In this document: positions 10,882-22,300 of the stretch, in pieces
Position numbering within the stretch: position 1 is the first letter of the stretch
Layout of the letters: every line of letters starts with the position of its first letter
Assembly (NCBI GenBank): GCA_902805885.1
Contig: CADCUM010000018.1
Coordinates: forward strand, 1 to 48,843
Direction of reading: 5' to 3'
Source: an uncultured Nocardioides sp.
GTDB lineage: Bacteria > Actinomycetota > Actinomycetes > Propionibacteriales > Nocardioidaceae
DNA: 48,843 nt
Position numbers and translations under genes: made by a program
Notes under the pieces: generated by a model
Database searches by the model: none
What the model saw: the letters and a program-made list of their open reading frames with translations, nothing else
Told to the model about the DNA's origin: nothing

Positions 10882-11004
10882 GTGGGTCCTTCGCACGGAG
10901 AGTCGTCGCGACGGGCCGCCGGATGGGGCCGCGAGGCGGGTGGGGTGCCCGTGCTCTCGGCCGAGACGGCCGGGACGGGCGGGTGCGCCCAACGGCGCGG
11001 CAAC

Positions 11005-11032
11005 AGGCTAGCAGGCGGTGTGCGTACGTCAT
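11005..11032 (-). promoter_or_regulatory. Candidate rho promoter
   Basis: On the minus strand ATGACG (11032-11027), a 16-base spacer and TAGCCT (11010-11005) form a plausible -35/-10 pair in the 211-base gap between thrB and rho. It would give a leader of about 115 bases. The -35 match is weak. Confidence 0.35.
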
Positions 11033-11092
11033 GGGCACCGGGCGTCCGCACGACCACGCGCCATGACGCTGCCGCCTCGCCGACGGCTGGCC

Positions 11093-11986
11093 TCAGAGCA
11101 CCCGGACGCCGGAGGACTCGACGGCGAGGGCGTGGCAGGTCCACCCCTCCGGGCAGAGGTCCGCGAGCCGGGAGGTGTCGGCCGTCCCGAAGGCCAGGAC
11201 GGTCGGTCCTGCGCCTGAGATGACCGCTGGTACGCCGTCCCCGCGAAGCGCTCGGACCAGCTCGAGGCTCTCCGGCATCGCCGGTCCCCGCTGGTCCTGG
11301 TGGAGCCAGTCGCGGGTCGCGGTCAGGAGGTGCTCCGGCTGGCCGCCGAGCGCCGCCACCAGCAGCGCGGCTCGGCCGGCGTTGGCAGCGGCGTCGGCGT
11401 GCGGCACGCTCTCGGGCAGCAACCCGCGGGCGACCGAGGTCCGCACGGGGGTGGGAGGCACGAACACCACGGCCGTCACCCGCGGGTCCACGCCGCAGCG
11501 GACGGCGTACCACCGGTCGTCCTCGCGCCCGGAGATGACGAAGCCGCCGTGGAGCGCGGGCGCCACGTTGTCGGGGTGGCCCTCGAGGTCGGCGGCCAGG
11601 TCGAAGAGGGCCTCGTCGGAGAGCAGCAGCTGCCCGCCGCCCACCAGCGCGCGGGCCAGGGTCACCCCGGCGACGATCGCGGCCGACGACGACCCGAGGC
11701 CGCGGCCGTGCGGGATCAGGTTGTGGCACTCGAGCCGCAGCCCGGGCGGCCGGACGCCCATCGCGTCGAGCGCGGCGTGCATCGACCGGACCACCAGGTG
11801 CGACTCGTCGCGGGGCACCTCGTCGGCGCCGGCCCCGGCGACCTCCACCACCAGCCCCTCGGGGAGCACCTCGGCGACCAGCTCGTCCCGGAGCGACAGC
11901 GCCAGGCCCAGGGCGTCGAAGCCGGGCCCGAGGTTGGCCGAGGTCGCCGGCACGCTGACCCGGACGGGGCCCTCGACGAACGTCAC
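11093..11986 (-). CDS. thrB: Homoserine kinase
   Basis: GHMP kinase that phosphorylates homoserine with ATP for threonine synthesis. It has 297 residues. N-terminal [20 protein letters not shown] is typical, and the phosphate-binding glycine/serine loop [15 protein letters not shown] lies at about residues 92-106. The GTG start at 11986 overlaps the thrC stop (GTGA). It is the last gene of the argS-lysA-hom-thrC-thrB run. Confidence 0.95.
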   Translation of the reverse strand: MTFVEGPVRVSVPATSANLGPGFDALGLALSLRDELVAEVLPEGLVVEVAGAGADEVPRDESHLVVRSMHAALDAMGVRPPGLRLECHNLIPHGRGLGSSSAAIVAGVTLARALVGGGQLLLSDEALFDLAADLEGHPDNVAPALHGGFVISGREDDRWYAVRCGVDPRVTAVVFVPPTPVRTSVARGLLPESVPHADAAANAGRAALLVAALGGQPEHLLTATRDWLHQDQRGPAMPESLELVRALRGDGVPAVISGAGPTVLAFGTADTSRLADLCPEGWTCHALAVESSGVRVL

Positions 11987-13059
11987 AGGCCGGCCGCGCG
12001 GGCCGCGGCGTCCACGTCGGCGTCCACCACGGTGTCCACGATGTCGTTCCCGGCGGCGGCGAAGCCCTCCAGCGCCGTGGCGGTGTCCTTGAGCCCGTGG
12101 CCGGTCACGGTGATGACGACGGTCCGGCCGGCGTAGGTCTCCCCGCCCGCGAGCTCGGCCAGGATCCCCGCGATGCCGGCCGCCGACGCCGGCTCGACGA
12201 AGACGCCGTCGCGCCGGGCCAGCTCGCCCTGGGCGGAGAGGATCTGCTCGTCGGAGACGGCCGCGAACCGTCCCTCGGACTCCTTCGCGGCCTGCTCGGC
12301 GAGGTGCCAGGACGCCGGGTTGCCGACCCGGATGGCGGTGGCGCGGGTCTCCGGGTCGGGGAACGGCTCGCCGGTCACCAGCGGCGCCGCGCCCTCGGCC
12401 TGGAAGCCGCGCATCACGGGCAGCCGGGTCGAGCGGCCGAGGGCGGCGTACTCCTGGTAGCCGAGCCAGTAGGCCGAGATGTTGCCGGCGTTGCCGACGG
12501 GGAGCAGGTGGAAGTCGGGGGCGTCACCCAGCAGGTCGACGACCTCGAACGACGCGGTCTTCTGGCCCTGGAGGCGCACCGGGTTGACGGAGTTGACCAG
12601 CGCCACGGGGTAGTCGCGGGCCAGTCCGCGGGCCACGTCGAGGCAGTGGTCGAAGTTGCCCCGCACCATGATGATCTGCGCACCGTGGAGCACCGCCTGC
12701 GCCATCTTGCCGGCGGCGATCTTCCCCTCCGGGACGAGGACGACCGGCTTGAGGCCCGCCTTCGCGGCGTACGCCGCCATGGACGCCGACGTGTTGCCGG
12801 TCGAGGCGCAGACCACCGCCTCCGCGCCGTCGTGCCTCGCCACGGAGATCGCCGTGGTCATGCCGCGGTCCTTGAAGGAGCCGGTGGGGTTGTTGGCCTC
12901 CACCTTGAGCCACACCGTGCCGCCCGTGAGCCCGGAGAGCCAGTCGGAGTGGACGAGGGGCGTCCCGCCCTCGCGCAGCGTCACCGCCTCGAGGCCCTCG
13001 GGGACCTCGAGCAGGTCGCGGTACTCCTCGATGACGCCGAGCCACTGTCCGTTGGTCAT
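11983..13059 (-). CDS. thrC: Threonine synthase
   Basis: PLP enzyme converting O-phosphohomoserine to threonine. It has 358 residues, the short actinobacterial form. The PLP lysine is K63 in [11 protein letters not shown], and the phosphate-binding loop [16 protein letters not shown] follows. The ATG at 13059 lies 22 bases after hom. It overlaps thrB by four bases, so the two enzymes of consecutive steps are coupled. Confidence 0.96.
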   Translation of the reverse strand: MTNGQWLGVIEEYRDLLEVPEGLEAVTLREGGTPLVHSDWLSGLTGGTVWLKVEANNPTGSFKDRGMTTAISVARHDGAEAVVCASTGNTSASMAAYAAKAGLKPVVLVPEGKIAAGKMAQAVLHGAQIIMVRGNFDHCLDVARGLARDYPVALVNSVNPVRLQGQKTASFEVVDLLGDAPDFHLLPVGNAGNISAYWLGYQEYAALGRSTRLPVMRGFQAEGAAPLVTGEPFPDPETRATAIRVGNPASWHLAEQAAKESEGRFAAVSDEQILSAQGELARRDGVFVEPASAAGIAGILAELAGGETYAGRTVVITVTGHGLKDTATALEGFAAAGNDIVDTVVDADVDAAARAAGL

Positions 13060-13081
13060 CCGGTGATCATTCCTCGCCCGG

Positions 13082-14383
13082 TCATTCGTCGCCGCCCTCC
13101 ACGCGCATCACGGAGGTCACCTCGCGCACGATGTCCATTCCGCGCAACGTCTCGACGGTCGCGGCCAGCGCGGCGTCCGTGGCGGCGTGGGACACCACGA
13201 CGAGCTGGGCGTCCTCGCCACGCCCCTCCTGCCGCACGGTCCGGATGGAGACGTCGTGGTCGGCGAAGGCGTTGGCGACGGCCGCGAGCACGCCCGCCTT
13301 GTCGTCGACGTCGATCGCGACGTGGTAGCGGGTGCGCGTCTCCCCCATCGGGAGGACCGCGCGGTCGGCGTACGCCGACTCCCCCGCGCCGCGCGTGCCG
13401 CCGAGACGGTTGCGCGCGACGGTGACGAGGTCGCCCAGCACCGCGCTGGCGGTGGGCGCGCCACCGGCCCCGGGGCCGTAGAACATCAGCTGGCCCGCCG
13501 CCTCGGACTCCACGAAGACCGCGTTGTAGGCCTCGCGGACGCTCGCGAGCGGGTGGGACCGCGGGATCATGGCCGGGTGGACCCGCGCGGCCACCTGGTC
13601 TCCGCGCAGCTCGCAGATCGCCAGCAGCTTGACGACGGAGTCCATCTCCCGGGCGCTGGCGACGTCGGCGGCGGTCACCTCGGAGATGCCCTCGCGGTAG
13701 ACGTCGGCGGCGGTGACGCGCGAGTGGAACGCCAGCGACGCGAGGATCGCCGCCTTGGCGGCTGCGTCGAAGCCCTCCACGTCGGCGGTCGGGTCGGCCT
13801 CGGCGTAGCCCAGCTCCTGCGCCTCCTCCAGCGCCTCGGAGAAGCCCGCACCGGAGCTGTCCATCTTGTCGAGGATGAAGTTGGTGGTGCCGTTGACGAT
13901 GCCCAGCACGCGGGTGACCCGGTCGCCCGCCAGGGACTCGCGCAGCGGCCGGAGGATCGGGATCGCGCCGGCGACCGCCGCCTCGTAGTAGAGGTCGCGC
14001 CCGGCCTCGGCGGCCGCCTCGAACAGCGTGGGCCCGTCCTCGGCCAGCAGTGCCTTGTTGGCCGTCACGACCGAGGCGCCGCTCTCCAGCGCGGAGAGGA
14101 TCAGGCCGCGCGCCGGCTCGATGCCACCGATCACCTCGACGACGACGTCGAGGTCGCCGCGCGACACCAGCCCCTGCGCGTCGGTGGTGAGGAGCCCGTC
14201 GGGCACGGTCACGTCGCGGGCCGCGTCGAGGCGTCGTACGGCGACCCCCACGAGCTCGACGCGCGCCCCCACCCGGGCCTCGAGGTCCCCGCTCTGCTCC
14301 GCGAGGAGCCGCACGACCTGCGACCCCACGGAGCCGCAGCCGAGCACCGCCACCTTGAGCGTGCGCTTGTCACCCTCGTCCAT
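13082..14383 (-). CDS. hom: Homoserine dehydrogenase
   Basis: NAD(P)H-dependent reduction of aspartate semialdehyde to homoserine. It has 433 residues. The Rossmann motif [12 protein letters not shown] is at about 13-24; the catalytic region contains [27 protein letters not shown]; and a C-terminal ACT domain (about 350-425, [16 protein letters not shown]) suggests threonine feedback control. The ATG at 14383 shares one base with the lysA stop (TGATG). Confidence 0.96.
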   Translation of the reverse strand: MDEGDKRTLKVAVLGCGSVGSQVVRLLAEQSGDLEARVGARVELVGVAVRRLDAARDVTVPDGLLTTDAQGLVSRGDLDVVVEVIGGIEPARGLILSALESGASVVTANKALLAEDGPTLFEAAAEAGRDLYYEAAVAGAIPILRPLRESLAGDRVTRVLGIVNGTTNFILDKMDSSGAGFSEALEEAQELGYAEADPTADVEGFDAAAKAAILASLAFHSRVTAADVYREGISEVTAADVASAREMDSVVKLLAICELRGDQVAARVHPAMIPRSHPLASVREAYNAVFVESEAAGQLMFYGPGAGGAPTASAVLGDLVTVARNRLGGTRGAGESAYADRAVLPMGETRTRYHVAIDVDDKAGVLAAVANAFADHDVSIRTVRQEGRGEDAQLVVVSHAATDAALAATVETLRGMDIVREVTSVMRVEGGDE

Positions 14384-15789
14384 CAGACACCCACACCCAC
14401 GTCAGTCGCCAACAGGTCGGCCTCAGTCTCGCGCCGCACGACGGTGAAGGTCTTCCCGTCCCGCACTCCGATCACCGGAGGACGGAGCGCGTGGTTGTAG
14501 TTGGACGCCATGGACCTGCAGTAGGCGCCCGTCCCGGGGACGGCCACCAGGTCGCCGGGCGCCACGTCGCCGGGCAGGAACTCGTCCTTGACCACGATGT
14601 CGCCGGCCTCGCAGTGCTTGCCGACCACGCGGGAGAGCACCGGCGAGACGTCGGAGCGGCGCGAGGCGAGGGTGGCGGAGTAGTCGGCGTCGTAGAGGGC
14701 CGTGCGGATGTTGTCGCTCATCCCGCCGTCGACCGAGACGTACGTCCGTCCGGCGCCGCCGTCGAGGGCCACCTGCTTGACGGTGCCGACCTCGTAGACG
14801 GTGCACATGGCCGGTCCCACGATCGCGCGCCCCGGCTCGATCGAGAGCCGAGGACGCTCGATCCCCAGGGCACGGCACTCGTGCTCCACGATCGCGGTCA
14901 GCCCGGCGGCGAGCGCATCGGGACGCGACGGGTCGTCCTGGGTGGTGTAGGCGATCCCGAAGCCCCCGCCGAGGTCCATCTCCGGCATGTCGACGCCCAG
15001 CTCCTCGCGGACCGCGGCGTGCAGCGCGAGCACCCGCCGGGCCGCCACCTCGAAGCCCGAGGTGTCGAAGATCTGGCTGCCGATGTGGGAGTGCAGGCCG
15101 AGCAGCCGCAGGCCCTCGGCCGCGTGCACGCGCCGTACGGCCTCCAGCGCGTCGCCACCCGAGATCGAGAAGCCGAACTTCTGGTCCTCGTGGGCGGTGG
15201 CGATGTACTCGTGGGTGTGCGCCTCGACGCCGGCCGTCACCCGCACCAGCACCCCGACGGTGCGGCCCCGGTCGCGCGCCACCGCGGCGAGCCGGTCGAC
15301 CTCGTGGAAGGAGTCGACGATCACCCGTCCCACGCCGAGCTCGACGGCCCGCGCGAGCTCCGCCGGCGACTTGTTGTTGCCGTGGAAGCCGACCCGCTCC
15401 ATCGGGAAGCCCGCCCGCTCGGCCACGGCCAGCTCCCCGCCGGAGCAGACGTCGAGCGAGAGGCCGTCCTCGGCCAGCCAGCGCGCGACGGTCGTGCAGA
15501 GGAACGCCTTGCCGGCGTAGTAGACGTCGTAGCCCGCGAACGCGTCGCGGAAGGCCCGGGCGCGCTCGCGGAAGTCGACCTCGTCGAGGACGTACGCCGG
15601 TGAGCCGTGCTCGCGGACCAGGTCCGTCAGGGCCACCCCGCCCACCACCAGGACGTCGTCGACCTTGGTGGCCGTCGCCGACCACAGCAGCGGCAGCAGC
15701 TCGTTGGGGTCGGCCGGCTCACGCAGCCACTGCGGGCCCCGCAGCGCGCCGTCGGCGTGCGCCCAGCCGGACGGATGGGCGGTGGGCAC
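14383..15789 (-). CDS. lysA: Diaminopimelate decarboxylase
   Basis: PLP enzyme making lysine from meso-diaminopimelate. It has 468 residues. The PLP lysine is K94 in VYYAGKAF, and the domain-interface motif CSGGELAVA, HSHIGSQI and the late PGTGAYC segment (the substrate-contacting Cys region) are all present. It starts with GTG at 15789, six bases after argS; GAGAGG at the end of argS is a likely ribosome-binding site. Confidence 0.96.
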   Translation of the reverse strand: MPTAHPSGWAHADGALRGPQWLREPADPNELLPLLWSATATKVDDVLVVGGVALTDLVREHGSPAYVLDEVDFRERARAFRDAFAGYDVYYAGKAFLCTTVARWLAEDGLSLDVCSGGELAVAERAGFPMERVGFHGNNKSPAELARAVELGVGRVIVDSFHEVDRLAAVARDRGRTVGVLVRVTAGVEAHTHEYIATAHEDQKFGFSISGGDALEAVRRVHAAEGLRLLGLHSHIGSQIFDTSGFEVAARRVLALHAAVREELGVDMPEMDLGGGFGIAYTTQDDPSRPDALAAGLTAIVEHECRALGIERPRLSIEPGRAIVGPAMCTVYEVGTVKQVALDGGAGRTYVSVDGGMSDNIRTALYDADYSATLASRRSDVSPVLSRVVGKHCEAGDIVVKDEFLPGDVAPGDLVAVPGTGAYCRSMASNYNHALRPPVIGVRDGKTFTVVRRETEADLLATDVGVGV

Positions 15790-15795
15790 GCCGGC

Positions 15796-17466
15796 TCACA
15801 TCCTCTCGGGGGCGGACACGCCGAGCAGGCGCAGGCCGTTGGCGATCACCGTCCGGGTCGACGCGACGACCATGAGACGCGCCTCGTTGACCGGGGCGAC
15901 CGGCTCGTCGCCCTGCGGCAGCATGCGGCACTCCTTGGTGTCGTACCACTTGTTGAACACCGCCGCGGTCTCCTCGAGGTAGCGCGCCACACGGTGGGGC
16001 GCGCGCAGCTCCGCCGCGGCCGTGACCACCCGCGGGAACTCGGCGAGCGCCCGCAGCAGCGTGCCGTCCAGCTCGTGGGCCAGCAGCGAAGGGTCGAAGG
16101 TGTCCTCGGGCAGCGTCATCCCCAGGTCGGCGGCGTTCTCCATCATCCGGCAGGTGCGGGCGTGGGCGTACTGGACGTAGTAGACCGGGTTGTCGTTGTC
16201 CGCCCTGGCCCACAGGTCCAGGTCGAGGTCGATGTTCGTGTCGTTGGTGTAGCGGGCGAGGGCGTAGCGAGCCGCGTCCACGCCGATGGCGTCGACCAGG
16301 TCGTTGATGGTGACCGTGGTGCCGGCGCGCTTGGACATCCGGAGCGGCTTGCCGTCACGGAGCAGGTTGACCATCTGACCGATGAGGATCTCCAGGTCCT
16401 TGCCCGGCTCGTCCCCGAACGCCGCACACATGGCGTTCATCCGGCCGACGTAGCCGTGGTGGTCGGCGCCCAGCATGATGAAGCAGCGGTCGAAGCCGCG
16501 CTCCTTCTTGTCGAGGTAGTAGGCCAGGTCGCCGGAGATGTAGGCGCCTTGACCGTCGGACTTGATGATCACCCGGTCCTTGTCGTCGCCGTACTTCTCC
16601 GTCCGGAGCCACAGCGCCCCGTCGGCCTCGTAGGTGTTGCCCATCTCGGTGAGCCGCGCGATCGCGCGCTCGACGGCGCCGGACTCGTGGAGGTTGTTCT
16701 CGTGGAAGTAGACGTCGAAGTCGACGCCGAAGTCGTGGAGCGACTGCTTGATCTCGGCGAACATCAGCTCGACGCCCTCGGCGCGGAAGACCTCCTGCGC
16801 CTCGTCCTCCGGCAGGTCGAGGACCTCGGGCCGCTTCGCGACGACGTCCTTGGCGATCTCCTCGATGTAGGCGCCGCCGTAGCCGTCCTCGGGGACCGGT
16901 CGGCCCTTGGCCCAGGCGAGGAGCGACGAGCTGAAGCGGTCGAGCTGGGCGCCGTGGTCGTTGAAGTAGTACTCCCGCGTCACCTCGGCGCCCGAGAACG
17001 TGAACACGCGGCCCAGCGCGTCGCCCACGGCGGCCCACCGGACCGCCCCGATGTGCAGGGGGCCCGTCGGGTTGGCCGAGACGAACTCCAGGTTGATCCT
17101 CTCGCCGGCGAAGGCGCCCGAGGCGCCGTACGACGCCCCCGCCGCGACGATGTCGGCGGCGACCTGGCCCTGGGCTCCCGCCTCGACCGTGACGTTGAGG
17201 AACCCCGGTCCGGCCACCTCGACGTCGGCGACGCCGTCCTGCTCGACCAGGCGGGCGCTCACCAGCTCGGCGAAGGCCCGCGGGTTGGTGCCCGCCTTCT
17301 TGGCCAGCTGCAGGGCGACGTTGGTGGCGTAGTCACCGTGGCCCTTCTGGCGGGGTCGCTCGACCGTGACCGTGCTCGGGACGCCGTCGGGCAGCGTCAC
17401 GGAGCCGTCGGCCACCAGGGCCTCGAGCACACCGACGATGGACGTGGAGAGCTGGTCAGGGGTCAC
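15796..17466 (-). CDS. argS: Arginyl-tRNA synthetase
   Basis: Class I synthetase charging tRNA-Arg. It has 556 residues. The HIGH-type motif is [14 protein letters not shown] (about 129-142) and the KMSKS-type motif is RMSKRAGTT. The C-terminal helical anticodon-binding domain (ALAEFPRVV ... ERM) is complete. The GTG at 17466 follows a TAGGGT hexamer by six bases, so the gene and the operon behind it may be leaderless. It lies back to back with a tRNA-Arg gene. Confidence 0.96.
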   Translation of the reverse strand: MTPDQLSTSIVGVLEALVADGSVTLPDGVPSTVTVERPRQKGHGDYATNVALQLAKKAGTNPRAFAELVSARLVEQDGVADVEVAGPGFLNVTVEAGAQGQVAADIVAAGASYGASGAFAGERINLEFVSANPTGPLHIGAVRWAAVGDALGRVFTFSGAEVTREYYFNDHGAQLDRFSSSLLAWAKGRPVPEDGYGGAYIEEIAKDVVAKRPEVLDLPEDEAQEVFRAEGVELMFAEIKQSLHDFGVDFDVYFHENNLHESGAVERAIARLTEMGNTYEADGALWLRTEKYGDDKDRVIIKSDGQGAYISGDLAYYLDKKERGFDRCFIMLGADHHGYVGRMNAMCAAFGDEPGKDLEILIGQMVNLLRDGKPLRMSKRAGTTVTINDLVDAIGVDAARYALARYTNDTNIDLDLDLWARADNDNPVYYVQYAHARTCRMMENAADLGMTLPEDTFDPSLLAHELDGTLLRALAEFPRVVTAAAELRAPHRVARYLEETAAVFNKWYDTKECRMLPQGDEPVAPVNEARLMVVASTRTVIANGLRLLGVSAPERM

Positions 17467-17472
17467 CCCGCA

Positions 17473-17478
17473 ACCCTA
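17473..17478 (-). promoter_or_regulatory. -10 element TAGGGT of a leaderless argS operon promoter
   Basis: TAGGGT on the minus strand, then six bases, then the argS GTG. This places the expected transcription start at the start codon. No good -35 is visible. Confidence 0.55.
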
Positions 17479-17517
17479 TCGGCGGGTGCCGGTTTCCTTC
17501 GCGCCGGTTTCGACCGG

Positions 17518-17523
17518 TAGTCT
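17518..17523 (+). promoter_or_regulatory. Candidate -10 (TAGTCT) of the tRNA-Arg gene
   Basis: TAGTCT lies 39 bases before the tRNA. Just upstream, CCGGT-TTCG-ACCGG (17504-17517) forms a small perfect hairpin. The -35 region is not convincing. Confidence 0.3.
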
Positions 17524-17562
17524 CCCCACTCGCGTCGACGCGGGTGACCGGGACGGCGCAGG

Positions 17563-17635
17563 GCCTCCGTAGCTCAGGGGATAGAGCACTGGTTTCCGGT
17601 ACCAGGTGCCGCAGGTTCGAATCCTGCCGGAGGCG
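17563..17635 (+). tRNA. tRNA-Arg, anticodon CCG
   Basis: A complete 73-base cloverleaf. Acceptor stem GCCTCCG pairs with CGGAGGC (17628-17634), the discriminator is G, the D stem is GCTC/GAGC, the anticodon stem CTGGT/ACCAG carries loop TTCCGGT with anticodon CCG at 17596-17598, and the T stem GCAGG/CCTGC has loop TTCGAAT. CCA is not encoded. It reads CGG codons, which are common here. It is divergent from argS, the enzyme that charges it. No terminator is visible before the oppositely oriented LCP gene. Confidence 0.97.
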
Positions 17636-17670
17636 CCCACACCCTTCACGCAGCTCCTCCGGGAACGCGC

Positions 17671-18588
17671 TCAGCAGCCCCGGAGCGTCGCATCGGCCCG
17701 GGCCTCGTCGCCCAGGCGCCGCGCCTGCGCCACGTCGGGGAACACCACGCTGGCCGGTCCGACCCACCCGATCCGCCCGCGCACGACGCACGTCGTGATC
17801 CGGTCGGGGCGCACCTGGGCCACCGCCTGGGCGATCTCGAAGAGCTCGGCCGGACCCGCGTCGGTGTGGGTGTGCTGGAGCACGGTGAGCACCCCGCGCT
17901 CGATGAAACCGGGCTCGGCCGCCCGGGCGCGGATGCGGGCGTGGATGCCACGGAGGGTCCGCTGCTGGTTGGCGGAGCGGTCGAAGTCGCCGCCCACCAG
18001 CCCCTTGCGGATGCGCGAGAACGCCATGGCGTCGTAGCCGCCGAGCCGGATGCGGCCCTGCCGGAACCCCGCCTTCTTGAGGTAGGGATCGGCGAAGGGG
18101 CGCGGGTTCGTGACCGTGATGCCCCCGATCGAGTCGATCATGTCCTCGAAGAACGGGAACCTCGTCACCATCACGTAGTCGGGCTGGATGCCCGTCAGCC
18201 CGGTCATCGCGGCCGCCATGGTCCTCGGGCCACCGAGGTAGAGCGCGGAGTTGATCTTCTCGTGGCCGTGCCCCGGGATGTCCACCCACGAGTCGCGCGG
18301 CACCCCGATCGCCGTCGCGGCGCCGGTCTCGGTGTTGATGCCGACGAGCTGCAGCGCGTCGCCCCGGGCCCGGTTCATGTCCTGGCCGGGCCGCGCGTCG
18401 GAGCCCACCCCCAGGATCCAGATGACCCGGGAGTCCGCCGAGACGCCGGTCGCCTGGCGCACCCGCACGAGGCTCACGTCGGTCGGGTGGACCGACGAGT
18501 CGGGGACCACGAGGGCCGTCGCGGCCAGGACGGCGCCGAGCAGCGTGCTCCGCAGGGCGGTGCGCCAGCCGCTCACGAGGGTCCTCAT
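17671..18588 (-). CDS. LytR-CpsA-Psr (LCP) family protein
   Basis: LCP enzymes transfer lipid-linked glycans to peptidoglycan outside the membrane. It has 305 residues. After a short basic N-terminus there is a membrane anchor (about 13-29, LLGAVLAATALVVP). The LCP core has LGVGSDARPG, NRARGDALQLVGI and VPRDSWVDIPGHGHEKINSA with the expected Asp/Arg set, then FEDMIDSIGGI and RIRKGLVGGDFDRSANQQ. The ATG at 18588 overlaps the stop of the upstream lipoprotein gene (ATGA), so the two probably work together at the envelope. The natural glycan is not known. Confidence 0.88.
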   Translation of the reverse strand: MRTLVSGWRTALRSTLLGAVLAATALVVPDSSVHPTDVSLVRVRQATGVSADSRVIWILGVGSDARPGQDMNRARGDALQLVGINTETGAATAIGVPRDSWVDIPGHGHEKINSALYLGGPRTMAAAMTGLTGIQPDYVMVTRFPFFEDMIDSIGGITVTNPRPFADPYLKKAGFRQGRIRLGGYDAMAFSRIRKGLVGGDFDRSANQQRTLRGIHARIRARAAEPGFIERGVLTVLQHTHTDAGPAELFEIAQAVAQVRPDRITTCVVRGRIGWVGPASVVFPDVAQARRLGDEARADATLRGC

Positions 18589-19226
18589 GCTCGGCCTCCC
18601 TTCGACACGTCGTACCCGAAGACCCGCCAGGGCCCGTGCCGGCGGGTGAGGAGCAGCCGGCCGCGCACGACCGTCGTGCGTGCCGCGCGGCCGGTGGTGG
18701 AGAACCGGAGGCGGAACCGCGCCGTGACGGCGTGCGCACGGCCGCCGACGGCCAGCACGTCGAGGCGCACCTCTCCCGCCTCCTGGGTCACGGAGTCCAC
18801 GCGTCCGCCGATGTCGCGGTTGCTCATCAGGCGCACGTCGCGGCGGGCCTGGGCCCGGGCACCTCGCGTGAAGCCCGGGAAGGCGTCCCGGAAACCTGTC
18901 CGGGGGTAGGTGCCGCCGAGGTACGCCGCCTGCCACCACCGCTCCACCACCGCGGCCACCTGCCGGCGCACGGGCTTGCGCCGGGCGTCGGGGAGGCGGC
19001 CGTGGACCCGGTGGAACCCGGCGCGGGTCCGCACGGGCGCGGCGGCGAGCGTCACCGACGACCCGCGGGCGTCGGCCGCCCGGGCGCTGTCCGCGCGCGG
19101 TGTCGCCGGACCCGTGCCTGCCGACTCGCGGCTGCAGCCGCTGAGCAGCGCAGCGACGAGCAGGCACACGACCAGGCTCGTCAGGACTCCGGGGGACCTC
19201 CGGTGTCCTGCAGCGGGGGAAAACAT
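18585..19226 (-). CDS. Putative lipoprotein, NTF2-like
   Basis: The ATG at 19226 has GGAG seven bases upstream and gives 213 residues. A signal peptide (about 12-29) ends in the lipobox LLSGC, predicting lipidation at Cys31. A disordered Ala/Ser stretch follows, then a domain of about 130 residues with helices and beta strands (VAAVVERWWQAAYLGG, then AHAVTARFRLRF) that resembles small secreted NTF2-like folds; this is an inference. It is the first gene of a two-gene unit with the LCP protein and may be an accessory to it. Confidence 0.75.
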   Translation of the reverse strand: MFSPAAGHRRSPGVLTSLVVCLLVAALLSGCSRESAGTGPATPRADSARAADARGSSVTLAAAPVRTRAGFHRVHGRLPDARRKPVRRQVAAVVERWWQAAYLGGTYPRTGFRDAFPGFTRGARAQARRDVRLMSNRDIGGRVDSVTQEAGEVRLDVLAVGGRAHAVTARFRLRFSTTGRAARTTVVRGRLLLTRRHGPWRVFGYDVSKGGRA

Positions 19227-19337
19227 GGGCAGCTCCTGCAGAGGTGACGCGTAGTGCCGATCGCCGGGCGGGGGTGACGCTGGCGACACCCTGCCCCAAA
19301 CGACGGGCCTCCCCCTGCATTTGCGGGCGTGTGGGAC

Positions 19338-19343
19338 TAGCCT
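19338..19343 (+). promoter_or_regulatory. Candidate -10 (TAGCCT) upstream of kgd
   Basis: TAGCCT lies 51 bases before the kgd GTG in an otherwise GC-rich gap. The predicted leader carries GGAAGAGG before the start. The -35 is unclear. Confidence 0.35.
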
Positions 19344-19394
19344 TGTGGACGATCCCGAACAGCGCGAACACACCTTGGAAGAGGCGAAACTTCA

Positions 19395-22300
19395 GTGGCG
19401 CAGCCCCCTGCCGGCCAGTCCACCCACCAGTCGTCGGTCGTCCCGTCGTCCGACCTCGGAGCCAACGAGTGGCTGGTCGAGGAGATGAAGGAGCAGTACG
19501 ACAGGGATCCGGGCAGCGTCTCGCCCGAGTGGAGCGCCTACTTCGGCAACGGCTCCGGCCCCTCGGAGGGCACGGGGACGCCTGCCCCGCCGGCGGAGCC
19601 CGCCCCCGCGAAGCCCGCTGCGACGCCGGCTGAGAAGCCCGCCGCCGCGAAGCCCGCCGCCGCGAAGCCCGCCGCCGCGAAGCCCGCTGCCACGCCGCAG
19701 GCCGAGCCCGCCGCCGCGGAGCCCGCTGCGACGCCGGCTGAGAAGCCCGCCGAGGCCAAGCCGGCCGAGTCCACCGAGGCGACCGCGGCCACCCCGGCCC
19801 CGAAGTCCACCCCCCGGCCCCCTGCCGCCGCGGCCGAGCCCGCCAAGGGCACCACCACACCGGTCGCCAAGGAGTCGCGTCCCGCCGCGCCCTCGGCGGC
19901 CAACGACGAGCCGACCTACACGGTCCTGCGCGGCGCCCCGGCGCGCACGGTCGCCAACATGGACGCCTCGCTCTCGGTGCCGACGGCGACGTCCGTGCGG
20001 TCGGTCCCGGTCAAGCTGCTGTGGGACAACCGCACCGTCATCAACAACCACCTCGCCCGTGCCCGCGGCGGCAAGGTCTCCTTCACCCACATCGTCGGCT
20101 ACGCGCTGGTCAAGGCGCTGCGCGAGATGCCGGAGATGAACGTCGGCTTCGACGTCGTCGACGGCAAGCCGAACCTGATCACCCCCGCCCACATCAACCT
20201 CGGGCTGGCCATCGACATGAAGAAGGACGACGGCTCCCGGCAGCTGCTCGTCCCCAGCATCAAGGCAGCCGAGTCGATGGACTTCGCGTCGTTCTGGACG
20301 GCGTACGAGGACATCGTCCGCCGGGCCCGCGACGGCAAGCTCACCGTGACCGACTTCCAGGGCACGACGATGACGCTCACCAACCCCGGCGGCATCGGGA
20401 CGGTCCACTCCGTGCCGCGCCTGATGAAGGGCCAGGGCGCGATCATCGGCGTCGGCGCCATGGAGTACGCCCCGGAGTGGCAGGGCGCCTCCGACGAGGC
20501 CATCGCCCGCAACGCGATCAGCAAGGTCATGACGCTGACCTCGACCTACGACCACCGCGTGATCCAGGGCGCGCAGTCGGGCGAGTTCCTCAAGCGCGTG
20601 CACGGCCTGCTCCTCGGCGAGCAGGAGTTCTACGACGAGATCTTCCGCTCCCTGCGCATCCCCTACGAGCCGATCCGCTGGTCGCGCGACGTCGTGGCCT
20701 CCCACGACGACGACATCGTCAAGCAGGCCCGGATCCTCGAGCTGATCCACGCCTACCGCGTGCGCGGCCACCTGATGGCCGACACCGACCCGCTGGAGTA
20801 CCGCCAGCGCAGCCACCCCGACCTCGAGGTCGAGTCGCACGGCCTGACGCTGTGGGACCTCGACCGGGAGTTCGCCACCGGCTCCTTCGGCGGCGACCGG
20901 CCGTTCATGAAGCTCCGCACGATCCTCGGGATCCTGCGCGACTCCTACTGCCGCACCACCGGCATCGAGTACATGCACATCATGGATCCCGAGCAGCGCC
21001 GGTGGCTCCAGGAGCGGGTCGAGCAGCCGCACAGCAAGCCGCCGCGCGAGGAGCAGCTGCGCATCCTGCTGAAGCTCAACCAGGCCGAGGCGTTCGAGAC
21101 GTTCCTGCAGACCAAGTTCGTCGGCCAGAAGCGGTTCAGCCTCGAGGGCGGCGAGACCACGATCCCCCTCGTGGACGAGATCTGCGAGGCCGCGGCCGAG
21201 GCCGGCCTCGACGAGGTCTGCATCGGCATGGCCCACCGCGGCCGCCTCAACATGCTCGCCAACATCGTCGGCAAGAAGTACAGCCAGATCTTCCGCGAGT
21301 TCGAGGGCAACATCGACCCGAGGACGGTCCAGGGGTCCGGCGACGTGAAGTACCACCTCGGCGCCGAGGGCGAGTTCGTCGCCGGGTCCGGCGACAAGAT
21401 CAAGGTCTCCGTGGCGGCGAACCCCTCCCACCTCGAGGCCGTCAACCCGGTGCTCGAGGGCATCGCCCGCGCCAAGCAGGACATCCTCAACCGCGGCGCG
21501 GAGTACCCCGTGCTCCCGCTGCTCGTCCACGGCGACGCGGCGTTCGCGGGCCAGGGCGTCGTCGCCGAGACGCTCAACCTGTCCCAGCTGCGGGGCTACC
21601 GCACCGGCGGCACCGTGCACGTCGTCATCAACAACCAGGTCGGGTTCACCACCTCGCCGGGCTCGTCGAGGTCGTCGCTCTACGCCACCGACGTGGCGCG
21701 GATGGTCCAGGCACCGATCTTCCACGTCAACGGCGACGACCCCGAGGCCTGCATCCGGGTCGCCCGGCTGGCGTTCGACTACCGCCAGACGTTCAACAAG
21801 GACGTCGTCATCGACCTGGTCTGCTACCGCCGCCGGGGTCACAACGAGGGCGACGACCCGTCGTACACCCAGCCGCTGATGTACGACCTCATCGAGCAGA
21901 AGCGCTCCGTCCGCAAGCTCTACACGGAGTCCCTCATCGGCCGCGGCGACATCACCGTCGAGGAGGCCGAGCAGGTCCTCCGGGACTACCAGCAGCAGCT
22001 CGAGCGCGTCTTCACCGAGGTCCGTGAGGCCAGCGCCGAGGCGCTGACCGAGTGGACGACGGTGCCGGACTACCCGGACAAGCCCGCGGGCGACTTCGCC
22101 ACCGCCGTGACGCCCGAGGTGCTCAAGCGGATCGCCGACGCCTACACCACGCCGCCGGACGGGTTCACCGTCCACCCCAAGGTGATGCCGCAGCTGCAGC
22201 GTCGCGCCGCGGCCATCACGGAGGGTCCGATCGACTGGGGAACCGGCGAGATCCTCGCGTTCGGCTCCCTGCTCATGGACGGTCGACCGGTCCGACTCGC

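Noticed and set aside
10882..10992. 37-codon N-terminal extension of rho
   Set aside because: The GTG at 10881 has a ribosome-binding site and the conserved N-terminal domain begins after it; the extension is Arg/Pro-rich with no conservation signal.
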